This document shows positions 45,172 through 53,549 of a stretch of 64,000 bases of DNA, one piece after another. Made by a program: the position numbers and the translations under genes. The notes beneath the pieces are model-generated. The model did not search any database. It saw only the letters and a program-made list of their open reading frames with translations, and was not told the DNA's origin. The number at the start of each line of letters is the position of its first letter. The first letter of the stretch is position 1. The stretch is from Flavisolibacter tropicus (GTDB taxonomy: Bacteria > Bacteroidota > Bacteroidia > Chitinophagales > Chitinophagaceae): positions 1,860,001 through 1,924,000 of the forward strand of contig NZ_CP011390.1 in NCBI RefSeq assembly GCF_001644645.1. Reading direction: 5' to 3'.

Positions 45172-45936
45172 ATGACAGCAACAACTAAAATAGCCCTTGT
45201 AACCGGCGGCAGCCGTGGATTAGGGAAAGACATGGCATTGAGTTTAGCTCAAAAGGGAATTGATGTTATTCTTACCTATCGCACCAACAAATCAGAGGCA
45301 GAAGAAGTGGTCAAACAAATAGAAAGTTCGAAACAAAAAGCAGCAGCCTTAGCACTTGACATGTCGAAGGTTGACTCTTTAGGCTCTTTTGTTGAAGAAC
45401 TCAAGCATACGTTACAAGACAAATGGAACACCAGCCAACTGGACTTCCTGATCAATAATGCTGGCATGGGTGCTACAGTGCCATTTGCAGATGTAACAGA
45501 AGCCCTGTTTGACGAGTTTTTAAATGTACATTTTAAAGGCGTTTATTTTCTTACACAAGGACTGTTACCACATCTGAACCAAGGCGGATGCATTATTAAT
45601 ATCTCAACGGGTACCACACGCTTTGCCAATCCTGGTTACTCCGTATATGCTTCTATGAAAGGAGCTATAGAGGTTTTTACCAGATACCTGGCGAAAGAAC
45701 TAGGCCACAAAGGCATTCGTGCAAACGTAGTAGCTCCCGGCCCAATAGAGACAGATTTTAATAGTTCAGCTATTCGCAGTAATCCACAAATGAAAGAACG
45801 TCTTAGTAGTGTAACTCCATTAGGACGTGTTGGCACAGCCGAGGACATTGGTGGTGTGGTGGCTTTTCTTTGCTCTGATGAAGCTCGCTGGGTCAATGCA
45901 CAGCGTATAGAAGTGAGTGGAGGAATTAATACATAG
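45172..45936 (+). CDS. Short-chain dehydrogenase/reductase
   Basis: A 254-residue classical SDR: cofactor loop TGGSRGLGKDMA (TGxxxGxG), NNAGMG, catalytic Ser in IINISTGT, YxxxK in YSVYASMKGAI, and APGPIETDF. The C-terminal RIEVSGGINT is usual for FabG-like members. An NAD(P)H-dependent oxidoreductase whose alcohol/ketone substrate is not predictable. Position after the nucleoid protein is not informative. Confidence 0.93.
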   Translation: MTATTKIALVTGGSRGLGKDMALSLAQKGIDVILTYRTNKSEAEEVVKQIESSKQKAAALALDMSKVDSLGSFVEELKHTLQDKWNTSQLDFLINNAGMGATVPFADVTEALFDEFLNVHFKGVYFLTQGLLPHLNQGGCIINISTGTTRFANPGYSVYASMKGAIEVFTRYLAKELGHKGIRANVVAPGPIETDFNSSAIRSNPQMKERLSSVTPLGRVGTAEDIGGVVAFLCSDEARWVNAQRIEVSGGINT

Positions 45937-46138
45937 GCCATATGCTTTATACTGCAAGCATTTATACACTTTCCGTTTTGCACTTCTTAAAAGGAGGATT
46001 GCTAATTAAGGCTAATAGATAGTTGGCATTTGAATGCTAAGCAGGTGGTCGGGGATGACTGAATCCGAATCAGCGGCCTCTTCGTCCAGAATTGATAACT
46101 AAATAAAAAACTATGTGCAGAAGAGAATAAGCCACCAA

Positions 46139-46942
46139 CTAGATATTGGCAAACTGTTGTAGCACTTCTTCTTTCATCGTTCTTTTCTTACACTCAATCA
46201 CCCGCTGCAATTCCTGCAGTACCGTACTTTCAGCAAGTTCTTTTATTTGAATAACTTCAGGTAAATGAAGAAGGGTTTGCGATACACATAGATCATGGAA
46301 TTCGCCCAATTTCTCTGCCAGGCCATCAGCTTCTTCTTTCTTCACCAATAAGGCTGGTAGAAGGAGTGACATATACGAGCCCAGGTAATCGCGATTATAT
46401 CCAATATCCTTAACGATCTTTCTTACATCATGTAAGTCATCGTCACTAAAAGAAGCTGGGGCCAGGATTGCAATTAATGCAGTATGTTGATTTAACAGGT
46501 AGCTTTTCCGCTCACCGGCTTTTATCTCCAATTGAATAGGGGAAAGGAGATCTTTACGATTTTTTTTAAATGAAAGCTTTTGCTCTTCAACCCGTAATTG
46601 CTCTATCGCCTTTTCTTTTTCCTTTTCCAATAATTCCGTGAAAACAACAGGCAATGTCAGATGGTTCTCATTGGCCAATTCCTGAATGCGCTGCTCATGT
46701 AGCTGCAGGTTTCTTAGGTTCCCTGTCAGTTTATAATAGGTTTTTAAGTGCCGGTTCAACTTAAGTGTTTCGTGATGCGTTCTGTGTGTATTTAGCAGGC
46801 GCAAGAATGCTTTTAGTTTTTTCATTTCCAGGCGGTAATCGTGCAATTCTTCAGGATCAAAGCTTTTCCTGAGCTTCAAAAAATGTTTCTTGAGCCTTTT
46901 CATTCGCAATTTCAATACGTCAAGGATAGCTTTTTCTTTCAT
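46139..46942 (-). CDS. CHAD-domain protein
   Basis: A 267-residue alpha-helical protein with the conserved His/charged pattern of CHAD domains: MKRLKKHFLKLRKSFDPEELHDYRLEMKKLKAFLRLL and DDLHDVRKIVKDIGYNRDYLG. CHAD domains bind inorganic polyphosphate through clustered basic residues and are often next to CYTH enzymes; here no CYTH gene is adjacent. Cytoplasmic; probably polyphosphate-associated. Confidence 0.9.
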   Translation of the reverse strand: MKEKAILDVLKLRMKRLKKHFLKLRKSFDPEELHDYRLEMKKLKAFLRLLNTHRTHHETLKLNRHLKTYYKLTGNLRNLQLHEQRIQELANENHLTLPVVFTELLEKEKEKAIEQLRVEEQKLSFKKNRKDLLSPIQLEIKAGERKSYLLNQHTALIAILAPASFSDDDLHDVRKIVKDIGYNRDYLGSYMSLLLPALLVKKEEADGLAEKLGEFHDLCVSQTLLHLPEVIQIKELAESTVLQELQRVIECKKRTMKEEVLQQFANI

Positions 46943-47129
46943 AGTGGCTGATGCTAAAAGAACAGTATTAGCAGCTCATCAATTAATAAATTACCCCCTT
47001 TAGAAATAAGTACATCAATAAGCACACCTGAATAATTTCGTAACTTTAAATAGTATCTGGCACCTGTTCATTGAAATATTGTAAAAGGCAGTCTATTCGC
47101 ATTTTAATTAACCTGTAAACAGTTAATTT

Positions 47130-47594
47130 ATGAGAAGTTTTTACAATCAAGCCACCCCCACCTTGACGCCTATTGCTCCTTTCAGTTACGTTCCTTCAAA
47201 TGAGCATGCTGCCTGGTTTGCCATTGCCTATACAATTGCCTGTATTAATGGCGATATTTCAGAAGAAGCGAGAAAAACGTTTTGTAAGCTCATAACTTCA
47301 AAGAGCTTTTTCAGCGGACATCAAACATTGGATTATTTTTTTGAACTAAAAAAAATAAGCGACCTGTTACCTCCAAAAGAAATTATACGTGCTGCCGCTA
47401 GATTGATAAATCCAGAAAATGCGCCTACACTCTTTTGCATTATAGTTGAAATCCTATTAACCAAAGGTTACCTGACACGAAAGGAAGAAAACCTTTTGGA
47501 TTATCTAAGCTTAAGGCTGGCTTTGGACGATAATCTAACCGATAAAATAACAGAAGTATTACTGATTAAAAACAAAGGAAACTGGATTAGCTAA
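47130..47594 (+). CDS. TerB-like helical protein
   Basis: A 154-residue mostly alpha-helical protein. The part EHAAWFAIAYTIACINGDISEEARKTFCKLI (about 30-60) followed by LLTKGYLTRKEENLLDYLSLRLALDDNLTDKI matches the layout of TerB-like domains (helix, acidic GDIS/E turn, helix; repeated with LTRKEE). TerB proteins are membrane-surface stress or metal-response proteins; here no other ter gene is adjacent. Assignment by pattern, not by search. Confidence 0.65.
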   Translation: MRSFYNQATPTLTPIAPFSYVPSNEHAAWFAIAYTIACINGDISEEARKTFCKLITSKSFFSGHQTLDYFFELKKISDLLPPKEIIRAAARLINPENAPTLFCIIVEILLTKGYLTRKEENLLDYLSLRLALDDNLTDKITEVLLIKNKGNWIS

Positions 47595-47780
47595 CACCAG
47601 TCCTATTCCCTAATAATTTCACTTTACCCAAGTGTTCTTCTCTACCTAACAATTAGAATTAAAACCACCATTTTCTCCTCTATAAATCAGCTCTTTTCTC
47701 CCATTACTCATTTTCCAATACCCGCCGTACACAACTCACCACTCACCTCTTCCCTCGTTTAACAGTCCTTTTACAAAAAT

Positions 47781-47799
47781 CTTCAGAAATGCTTCAGAA
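47781..47799 (+). promoter_or_regulatory. Direct repeat, candidate OmpR-type operator
   Basis: CTTCAGAA at 47781-47788 and again at 47792-47799, an 11-base period, 42 bases upstream of the htrA start. OmpR-type regulators usually bind two half-sites in direct repeat about one helical turn apart; such a regulator is encoded at 49527. Confidence 0.4.
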
Positions 47800-47840
47800 G
47801 TGGGAACTAAGCTTGCAATGAAAACAAATTGTAAGCAACC

Positions 47841-49337
47841 ATGACAATAAAACAATCATTGGCAACTGTAGCAGTGGCAGCAGCTACTTCCTTGGGAAGC
47901 ATCTGGGGTTATAGTCAGTATCAACAAAACAAATTACCAATTCTAGATACTACTGATAACGGTTCACTATTTAAGAGTGCTAAATATACCGGCACAGCCG
48001 ACCCTGTAATTGATTTTGAAAAAGCAGCCAACAAAGCTGTACCAGCCGTTGTACATATTAAAACACTTACAAAGGCCAAACAGGCAAATGTTCAAGACTT
48101 GCAAAACAATCCATTCAGAGATTTCTTTGGTGACGACTTTGACCAACTCTTTGGCGGCAGAGGCAACATGCAAGCACAACCGCAGCGCGCTTCCGGATCC
48201 GGCGTGATCATTAGTGCCGATGGTTATATTGTAACCAACAATCACGTAGTAGATGGCGCTGATGAGCTGTCTGTTACACTGAGCAATAATAAAACCTATA
48301 AAGGCAAGGTAGTAGGTAAAGATGCCAGCAGCGATCTGGCTGTTATTAAAATCGACGCTAGTAACCTGTCCTTCTTAAGCTTCGCCAATTCAGATGATAC
48401 GCATTTAGGTCAATCTGTTTTAGCCATTGGCTACCCACTGAATCTGGATGTAACTGTAACTTCTGGAATTGTAAGTGCTAAATCCAGAAGTATTGGTATC
48501 AATGGTCAGAACAGCAAAACCCCATTAGAGGCCTTTATTCAAACCGATGCAGCTATTAACCCGGGTAACAGTGGCGGTGCCCTTGTTAATGCTGATGGCG
48601 ACCTGATTGGTATCAATAGTGCTATTGCTTCACCTACAGGCTCATATGCCGGCTATGGTTATGCTATTCCATCTAATATGGTTAAGAAAATTGCATCTGA
48701 TATTGTAAAGTATGGTAGCACCAAAAGAGCTTACCTGGGTGTAATGTTTGGTTATGACCAAATGAGCGATGAAGATCGCCAGAAATATAACGTAAAGGAA
48801 GGTGATGGCGTGTTTGTAATGGACGTAGCTCAAAACAGTGCTGCATACCAAGCGGGTATTCAGAAAGGTGACTTTATTACCAAAGTAAATGGCATCCCAG
48901 TGAATACCGGCACACAGATCATAGAAAAGATAGCTACTATGCGCCCCGGCGATAAAGTGAGCATTAGTTACCAACGTAATGGTGTCGAGAAAACAGCTTC
49001 TACAACGTTGAAAGGTGAATCTGGTGTATATGCCAGTATGAAAGAGCAAGCTGTTGAAAGCCTGGGCGCTAGTTTTGAAGCAGTGCCAAAAGCACAAGCT
49101 TCACAACTGGGTATAGCTGGTGGTGTGTCTGTAAAATCCCTTTCACAAGGTGTATTAACAGAACAAACACGCATCAAAGAAGGCTTTATCATCACTAAAA
49201 TCAACAACCAGCGAATTACCTCTGTAGACGAGCTAAATGCCGCCCTGCAAAGCGCCGGAAACAGTGCTATCATCAGTGGCATCTATCCTAACAATCCACA
49301 GCGGGAATATCAGTATGCGTTGAATGACTTGCAATAA
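47841..49337 (+). CDS. DegP/HtrA-family periplasmic serine protease
   Basis: A 498-residue HtrA protease/chaperone. N-terminal hydrophobic anchor or signal (VAVAAATSLGSIWGYSQYQQ), trypsin-like domain with His135 (TNNHVVDGAD), Asp165 (SSDLAVIKI) and Ser244 (NPGNSGGALVN), then two PDZ domains at about 300-390 and 405-490. Degrades or refolds damaged envelope proteins. Start at 47841 is the ATG just after an 11-bp direct repeat. A terminator follows at 49415, then an OmpR-type two-component pair that may control it (inference from position). Confidence 0.95.
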   Translation: MTIKQSLATVAVAAATSLGSIWGYSQYQQNKLPILDTTDNGSLFKSAKYTGTADPVIDFEKAANKAVPAVVHIKTLTKAKQANVQDLQNNPFRDFFGDDFDQLFGGRGNMQAQPQRASGSGVIISADGYIVTNNHVVDGADELSVTLSNNKTYKGKVVGKDASSDLAVIKIDASNLSFLSFANSDDTHLGQSVLAIGYPLNLDVTVTSGIVSAKSRSIGINGQNSKTPLEAFIQTDAAINPGNSGGALVNADGDLIGINSAIASPTGSYAGYGYAIPSNMVKKIASDIVKYGSTKRAYLGVMFGYDQMSDEDRQKYNVKEGDGVFVMDVAQNSAAYQAGIQKGDFITKVNGIPVNTGTQIIEKIATMRPGDKVSISYQRNGVEKTASTTLKGESGVYASMKEQAVESLGASFEAVPKAQASQLGIAGGVSVKSLSQGVLTEQTRIKEGFIITKINNQRITSVDELNAALQSAGNSAIISGIYPNNPQREYQYALNDLQ

Positions 49338-49345
49338 GCCCGGCA

Positions 49346-49372
49346 CGCCCCCAAGCCCTAAAGGGGAGACCA
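49346..49372 (-). repeat. Inverted copy of the short GC-rich repeat
   Basis: CCCCCAAGCCCTAAAGGGGA is the reverse complement of the pattern at 583-612 and 49487-49516 (TCCCCTTTAGGG..TGGGGG). Lies 9 bases after the htrA stop. Confidence 0.65.
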
Positions 49373-49414
49373 GCGCGACAAAGCCTATCTAGCGATCATC
49401 CCTCAATATACATT

Positions 49415-49441
49415 AAGGTCAGAGTTAGCTCTGACCTTTTA
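49415..49441 (+). terminator. Terminator of htrA
   Basis: AAGGTCAGAG / CTCTGACCTT with a TTAG loop, followed by TT; strong stem, short T-run. Confidence 0.8.
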
Positions 49442-49486
49442 AGTTTTCATAAAAAGTGAGATAAATAATAGAAGAATGATAGATCT

Positions 49487-49516
49487 AAGTCTCCCCTTTA
49501 GGGAGACAGGGGGTAT
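49487..49516 (+). repeat. Short GC-rich repeat upstream of the response regulator
   Basis: AAGTCTCCCCTTTAGGGAGA then CAGGGGGTA; same family as 583-612 and 49346-49372. It lies directly before the regulator start, so the transcript leader probably contains this hairpin. Confidence 0.65.
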
Positions 49517-49526
49517 TTTTACCACC

Positions 49527-50204
49527 ATGAAACTCCTGATCATTGAAGACGAGCCAGCCTTGCGGGAATCGATACAGACCTACCTTGAGCAGCAGGGCTT
49601 TGTATGTGAAGCGGTTGCTGATTTTAAAGCAGGCTTGCAAAAAGTGCAGCAGTATGATTATGATTGTGTAGTAGTAGATATTAACCTGCCTTATGGAAGT
49701 GGATTGGATATCGTAAAAGAGTTGAAGGCAATTGAAGCCAAAGCCGGCATCATCATCATCTCAGCCCGGGCTTCCCTGGAAGACAAACTCACGGGGCTTG
49801 AATTAGGATCAGATGATTATCTCACCAAACCCTTTCACCTATCTGAGCTTAGCGCACGCATACAAGCCATTATACGACGGCGCAATTTTGGAGGCAGCAA
49901 AACTATCAGCTTCCAGGAAATCCGGCTAGAACCCGATGCACAACGCGTAAGTATTGATAGTAAGCCGGTAGATCTTACTGAGAAAGAATACCGGTTGCTG
50001 GAGTACTTTATTGCCAACCAGCGAAGGGTACTGACCAAGGCTGCCATAGCCACTCACGTATGGGGCGACGAATACGAGCAGGTAAGCAATTATGATTTTA
50101 TATATACCCATATTAAAAACCTGCGTAAGAAACTGATTGATGCCGGTAGTGAGGATTATATAAAAACAGTACACGGTGTCGGCTACCGTTTTACCGATCA
50201 TTAG
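49527..50204 (+). CDS. OmpR-type response regulator
   Basis: A 225-residue receiver plus winged-helix (Trans_reg_C) regulator. The ATG at 49527 (MKLLIIEDEPALRESIQTYL) is chosen; an open frame back to 49476 only reads through a GC-rich repeat. Acidic pocket IEDEPA, phosphoacceptor Asp51 (VVVDINLPYGSG), switch Ser in IIIISARASLED, Lys in YLTKPFHLSEL, and the DNA-binding part LTEKEYRLLEYFIANQRRVLTKAAI and YDFIYTHIKNLRKKL. Activated by the kinase encoded 57 bases downstream; possible target operator at 47781-47799 before htrA. Confidence 0.95.
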   Translation: MKLLIIEDEPALRESIQTYLEQQGFVCEAVADFKAGLQKVQQYDYDCVVVDINLPYGSGLDIVKELKAIEAKAGIIIISARASLEDKLTGLELGSDDYLTKPFHLSELSARIQAIIRRRNFGGSKTISFQEIRLEPDAQRVSIDSKPVDLTEKEYRLLEYFIANQRRVLTKAAIATHVWGDEYEQVSNYDFIYTHIKNLRKKLIDAGSEDYIKTVHGVGYRFTDH

Positions 50205-50261
50205 TAGATATTTACACCAAAGAGTTATGGAATAGGAAAACAGAACAGTAAAAGCGTAAGC

Positions 50262-51527
50262 ATGCGACTACTCACAAAAACAACTCTTTATTTTTTATTA
50301 GCCATGATACCTCTGCTGGTGGTTGGTGGTTATTTTTTATACAAGCAATACAGCACGCAAATCAATGAACGGGCTGACAAAGAGCTGGTTTATGAAGAGG
50401 TACAATGGATCCAGTACCTGGAAGCTGCTACCGCAAATGGATCTAACTTCCTATTGCAATCGCCCGACCTGCTGATCCATCCGGCACAGGAAGAGCCTAC
50501 GCCCTACCCCACTATCACTAACACCAACGGTCTAAAGGCTCGTTCCAATGAAGAAATTCCTTATCGCCAATTAGCGCATATAGTAGATATTAACGGTGTT
50601 CCTTACCAGATTGTGATCCGTAAGTCGCAGGAACAAAAACTGGCACTGGTTTCCAATATTACCTATATCATGCTGTTGGTATTTGGAGGCTTATTTATAG
50701 CAACATTGCTATTTAACTGGATGATCAGTAATCGCCTTTGGCGACCTTTCAGGGCATCCCTGCAAAAAGTACGCAACCTGGAGCTCCAGAAAATGGAAGC
50801 TGTCCGTTTTGAAGAAACGAATACCAAAGAGTTTAATGAGCTAAATGGTGCCCTCAATACCATGGTGCAAAAGATACAGCACGACTACCTGAACATGAAA
50901 GAGTTTACGGAAAATGCCGCGCATGAAATGCAGACACCTCTTGCCATTGCACAATCCAAGCTGGAGTTGCTGCTTCAAGACAGCCAACTGAACGACACAC
51001 AGGTAGGCTCCATTGCACAGGCCACCGAGGCTTTAAGCCGATTAAGCAAGCTTAATCAATCCTTACTATTACTTGCCAAAATAGAAAACAACCAATTTGT
51101 GGCTACCGAAACAATCAACCTAACCAACGTTACTCAGAAATACCTGCGCCTTTTTGATGAGATCATTAAAGACAAACAATTACAAGTACATATACAGGCT
51201 GAGGAAGATTTCACTGCCCGACTACACCCCTTCCTTGCCGACTCTCTGGTAAGCAACTTGCTGGGTAATGCCATTAAATACAATGAGGAAGGCGGTAAGA
51301 TAAACATTCAAGTTAGCCGCAGTTCATTTTGTATCAGCAATACCAGCCAGCAGCCAGCCCTCGATGCCCAACACTTGTTTCAACGTTTCCAAACTCCTAA
51401 TAAGGGCACCACACACTCCACCGGCTTAGGGCTAGCCATTGTAAAACGCATTGTTGATACCTCGCAGTTAAAGATCACCTACCAATACGCGGAGAGTATG
51501 CACCGCTTCTGTATAAGCCAGGCATAG
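50262..51527 (+). CDS. Membrane sensor histidine kinase
   Basis: A 421-residue HK with two membrane segments (about 8-24 and 132-155) enclosing a roughly 105-residue periplasmic sensor with no named domain, then HAMP-like linker, HisKA with His221 (AAHEMQTPLAIAQSKLELL), N-box NLLGNAIKYNEEGG and G2 GLGLAIVKRIV. G1 box is weak (no DxGxG seen after CISNTSQQPALDAQHLF), as in many Bacteroidota kinases of this type. Cognate partner of the regulator at 49527. Confidence 0.93.
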   Translation: MRLLTKTTLYFLLAMIPLLVVGGYFLYKQYSTQINERADKELVYEEVQWIQYLEAATANGSNFLLQSPDLLIHPAQEEPTPYPTITNTNGLKARSNEEIPYRQLAHIVDINGVPYQIVIRKSQEQKLALVSNITYIMLLVFGGLFIATLLFNWMISNRLWRPFRASLQKVRNLELQKMEAVRFEETNTKEFNELNGALNTMVQKIQHDYLNMKEFTENAAHEMQTPLAIAQSKLELLLQDSQLNDTQVGSIAQATEALSRLSKLNQSLLLLAKIENNQFVATETINLTNVTQKYLRLFDEIIKDKQLQVHIQAEEDFTARLHPFLADSLVSNLLGNAIKYNEEGGKINIQVSRSSFCISNTSQQPALDAQHLFQRFQTPNKGTTHSTGLGLAIVKRIVDTSQLKITYQYAESMHRFCISQA

Positions 51528-51653
51528 TAGCTTCTAGTATTTAGTTACCTTTAATAAGTCCGAATAACCAAGGAAGTTTCTCTATTTACGCGTTTCATCT
51601 TACTGGTATTGAAAAGTATGAGAGCATTCATGAACTAACCAACCCACGTCACC

Positions 51654-52580
51654 ATGAAAAAGAATAAAGGCATACAGACCGAAATAGATGCATCTTATTT
51701 ATACCAACAGTTAGCCAATCATGAAGACGATCCCACCATTGCCGATGTATATCGACAAATGAGCGAAATAGAAAAAAGCCATGCAGAAGCCTTTGCACAA
51801 AAAGAGAAAGTATCGCTAGTAATGCAGCCTTCCTGGAGAGCCAAAGTGTTGAACAGGATTGGGAAGACGTTTGGCTATGATTATGTTTTGGGATCCCTAA
51901 TGGACACCGAGAAAAGTATATCCAACGCTGTTATAATCACCAAGGAAAATCAAAAAATAAAGCTTACCGGTTCAGAGACCAACCATGTAAACATCTTACG
52001 TGCTATTCTTGAAAAGCAGTCTAAGGTTACAGGATCCCAGTTATCCAAGTTTGAAAGCCGGCACCGCACTGTTGGCGGCAATGCTATACGGGCAGCCGTT
52101 CTAGGAGGTAATGATGGCTTGGTTTCCAACTTCAGCCTGGTAATGGGAGTTGCTGGTGCTACGGCAGGTGGCACAGCCGTTTTATTAGCCGGTGTTGCGG
52201 GCTTGTTGGCGGGAGCCTTATCCATGTCGCTGGGCGAATGGATATCGGTAAAAAGCTCACAGGAGCTGTACGAAAATCAAATGCAGGTTGAAATGGAAGA
52301 ACTGGAAACCAATCCTGAAGGCGAAATGAAAGAACTGGCCCTGATCTACATTGCCAAAGGCATTCCTAAAGAGCAGGCGTATGAAATGGCGGCAGATACT
52401 ATAAAAGATAAAGAACACGCCCATGAAATACTAGTAAAGGAAGAATTGGGCATTAATGCAGACGAACTAAAAGGCTCACCTATTGAAGCAGCTATCTATT
52501 CCTTCATATTATTCTCTATAGGTGCCATTATCCCCTTTCTCCCTTTCTGTTTAGCGGTGGCTATAATGCCATCATTATGA
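51654..52580 (+). CDS. VIT1/CCC1-family metal transporter, frameshifted at 3' end
   Basis: The frame encodes a rubrerythrin-like N-terminal ferritin-fold domain (EIDASYLYQQLANHEDDPTIADVYRQMSEIEKSHAEAF, about 6-45) and then the VIT family Fe/Mn transporter helices (GGNAIRAAVLGGNDGLVSNFSLVMGVAGA, LAGVAGLLAGALSMSLGEWISVKSSQELYENQ, EIEELETNPEGEMKELALIYIAKGI). It stops after FLPFCLAVAIMPSL. The expected last helices are present in the -1 frame (52577-52744 and a few codons before it). The heptamer CCCTTTC at 52541-52547 has the X XXY YYZ layout at the switch point. Either an assembly or real indel, or programmed -1 frameshifting. Confidence 0.85.
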   Translation: MKKNKGIQTEIDASYLYQQLANHEDDPTIADVYRQMSEIEKSHAEAFAQKEKVSLVMQPSWRAKVLNRIGKTFGYDYVLGSLMDTEKSISNAVIITKENQKIKLTGSETNHVNILRAILEKQSKVTGSQLSKFESRHRTVGGNAIRAAVLGGNDGLVSNFSLVMGVAGATAGGTAVLLAGVAGLLAGALSMSLGEWISVKSSQELYENQMQVEMEELETNPEGEMKELALIYIAKGIPKEQAYEMAADTIKDKEHAHEILVKEELGINADELKGSPIEAAIYSFILFSIGAIIPFLPFCLAVAIMPSL

Positions 52581-52744
52581 GTGTGATCTTTAGTACAATA
52601 GGTTTGTTTTTAATTGGCGCTGCTATTACCTTGTTTACTGGAAAGAATGTATGGTATTCCGGCTTTCGGCAGGTTATATTTGGATTATTAGCGGCCGCTA
52701 TCACATTCGGAATTGGTAAGCTTATAGGTGTATCCGTTTCGTAA
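52577..52744 (+). pseudogene. Out-of-frame C-terminal part of the VIT protein
   Basis: 55 codons (MSVIFSTIGLFLIGAAITLF, then TGKNVWYSGF and FGIGKLIGVSVS) that complete the VIT family C-terminus. In the same frame the preceding bases read FLFSGGYNAII, joining directly to the upstream part if one base is re-read at 52544-52547. Confidence 0.8.
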
Positions 52745-52841
52745 CGACTTGTATATCCAGTAATAGAAAATAAGCAACCGGTCGACGGCAATCGCCAACT
52801 AAGGATTCCCTTTTATTAAATAAAGTTCTGTTCTTGATTAC

Positions 52842-53162
52842 TTAGCCCCCAGGCGCCCTGTAGCTAACATTTTTCTTAGTGGCTTCATCAACATCTGCAG
52901 GTGAAAGCAATACAGTTGTTGTAATTTTAACCAGGCCTGCTGTATTCACTCGCAATCCCACAGCTGCTGCAGAAATATCATCAGGGAGTTCTACAACCAC
53001 ATATACATCATCTTCTCCAAATGCATAATAGAATGACTCCACTTTGCCACCCATATCTGCCAGCATTTTCTCAACAGCATTTTTACGTCCAGAGCCACCT
53101 TCCTGCATTAAGCCTTTAATTCCTTCTGCGTTGTAAGATCCTTTAATCAAATACTTTTTCAT
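52842..53162 (-). CDS. GYD-domain protein
   Basis: A 106-residue protein from the ATG at 53162 (MKKYLIKGSYNAEGIKGLMQ); the open frame to 53300 adds a leader with no similarity. GYD-type alpha/beta ferredoxin-like fold: KVESFYYAFGEDDVYVVVELPDD and TTTVLLSPADVDEATKK. These small proteins are thought to form oligomers; function unknown. Two hairpins lie upstream of its start. Confidence 0.85.
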   Translation of the reverse strand: MKKYLIKGSYNAEGIKGLMQEGGSGRKNAVEKMLADMGGKVESFYYAFGEDDVYVVVELPDDISAAAVGLRVNTAGLVKITTTVLLSPADVDEATKKNVSYRAPGG

Positions 53163-53400
53163 TGTTTGGTAATTTAATTTTTCTACTCTTACGGCTTTTC
53201 GGATTGGTCCAGTCCTTATAAGGTGGGCTCCAATTGAGTATAAAGAAAAAAGAGGTTGACTACCATGAGCTACTCTTTTCAAATACAACAACTGATACAA
53301 AGATTAGGGGAGCATAAACTTCAGATACAATGCCTATAAAAGATACAATATCAGATGCAGAGTTCCTACTCAGCTTTAGCAGAGAGGGCTCCCACTAAAA

Positions 53401-53430
53401 GTAAAAGTGATGCTGATGCATCGCTTTTAC
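53401..53430. repeat. Hairpin upstream of the DUF7477/GYD junction
   Basis: GTAAAAGTGATGC / GCATCGCTTTTAC with a TGAT loop, 13-bp stem with one G-T pair. Nature unclear: lacks a T-run on either side. Confidence 0.5.
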
Positions 53431-53480
53431 ACTGGCTATCAATCACATATTAAGAGCCACTAAGGAGGTAAGCCAAAACG

Positions 53481-53506
53481 AAAACGTTGGCCTCAGCCAA
53501 CGTTTT
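53481..53506. terminator. Strong hairpin, probable terminator of 53550-54818
   Basis: AAAACGTTGGC / GCCAACGTTTT with a 4-base loop (perfect 11-bp stem). On the minus strand it follows the DUF7477-like gene by 43 bases; T-run is short. Confidence 0.6.
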
Positions 53507-53549
53507 CTAATACTTTAAGAGCTAACTGTTTTACCAACAGTCTTCTTAT

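Noticed and set aside
53401..53506. Two hairpins as a riboswitch
   Set aside because: Simple perfect stems without conserved loops; better explained as terminator and unrelated hairpin.
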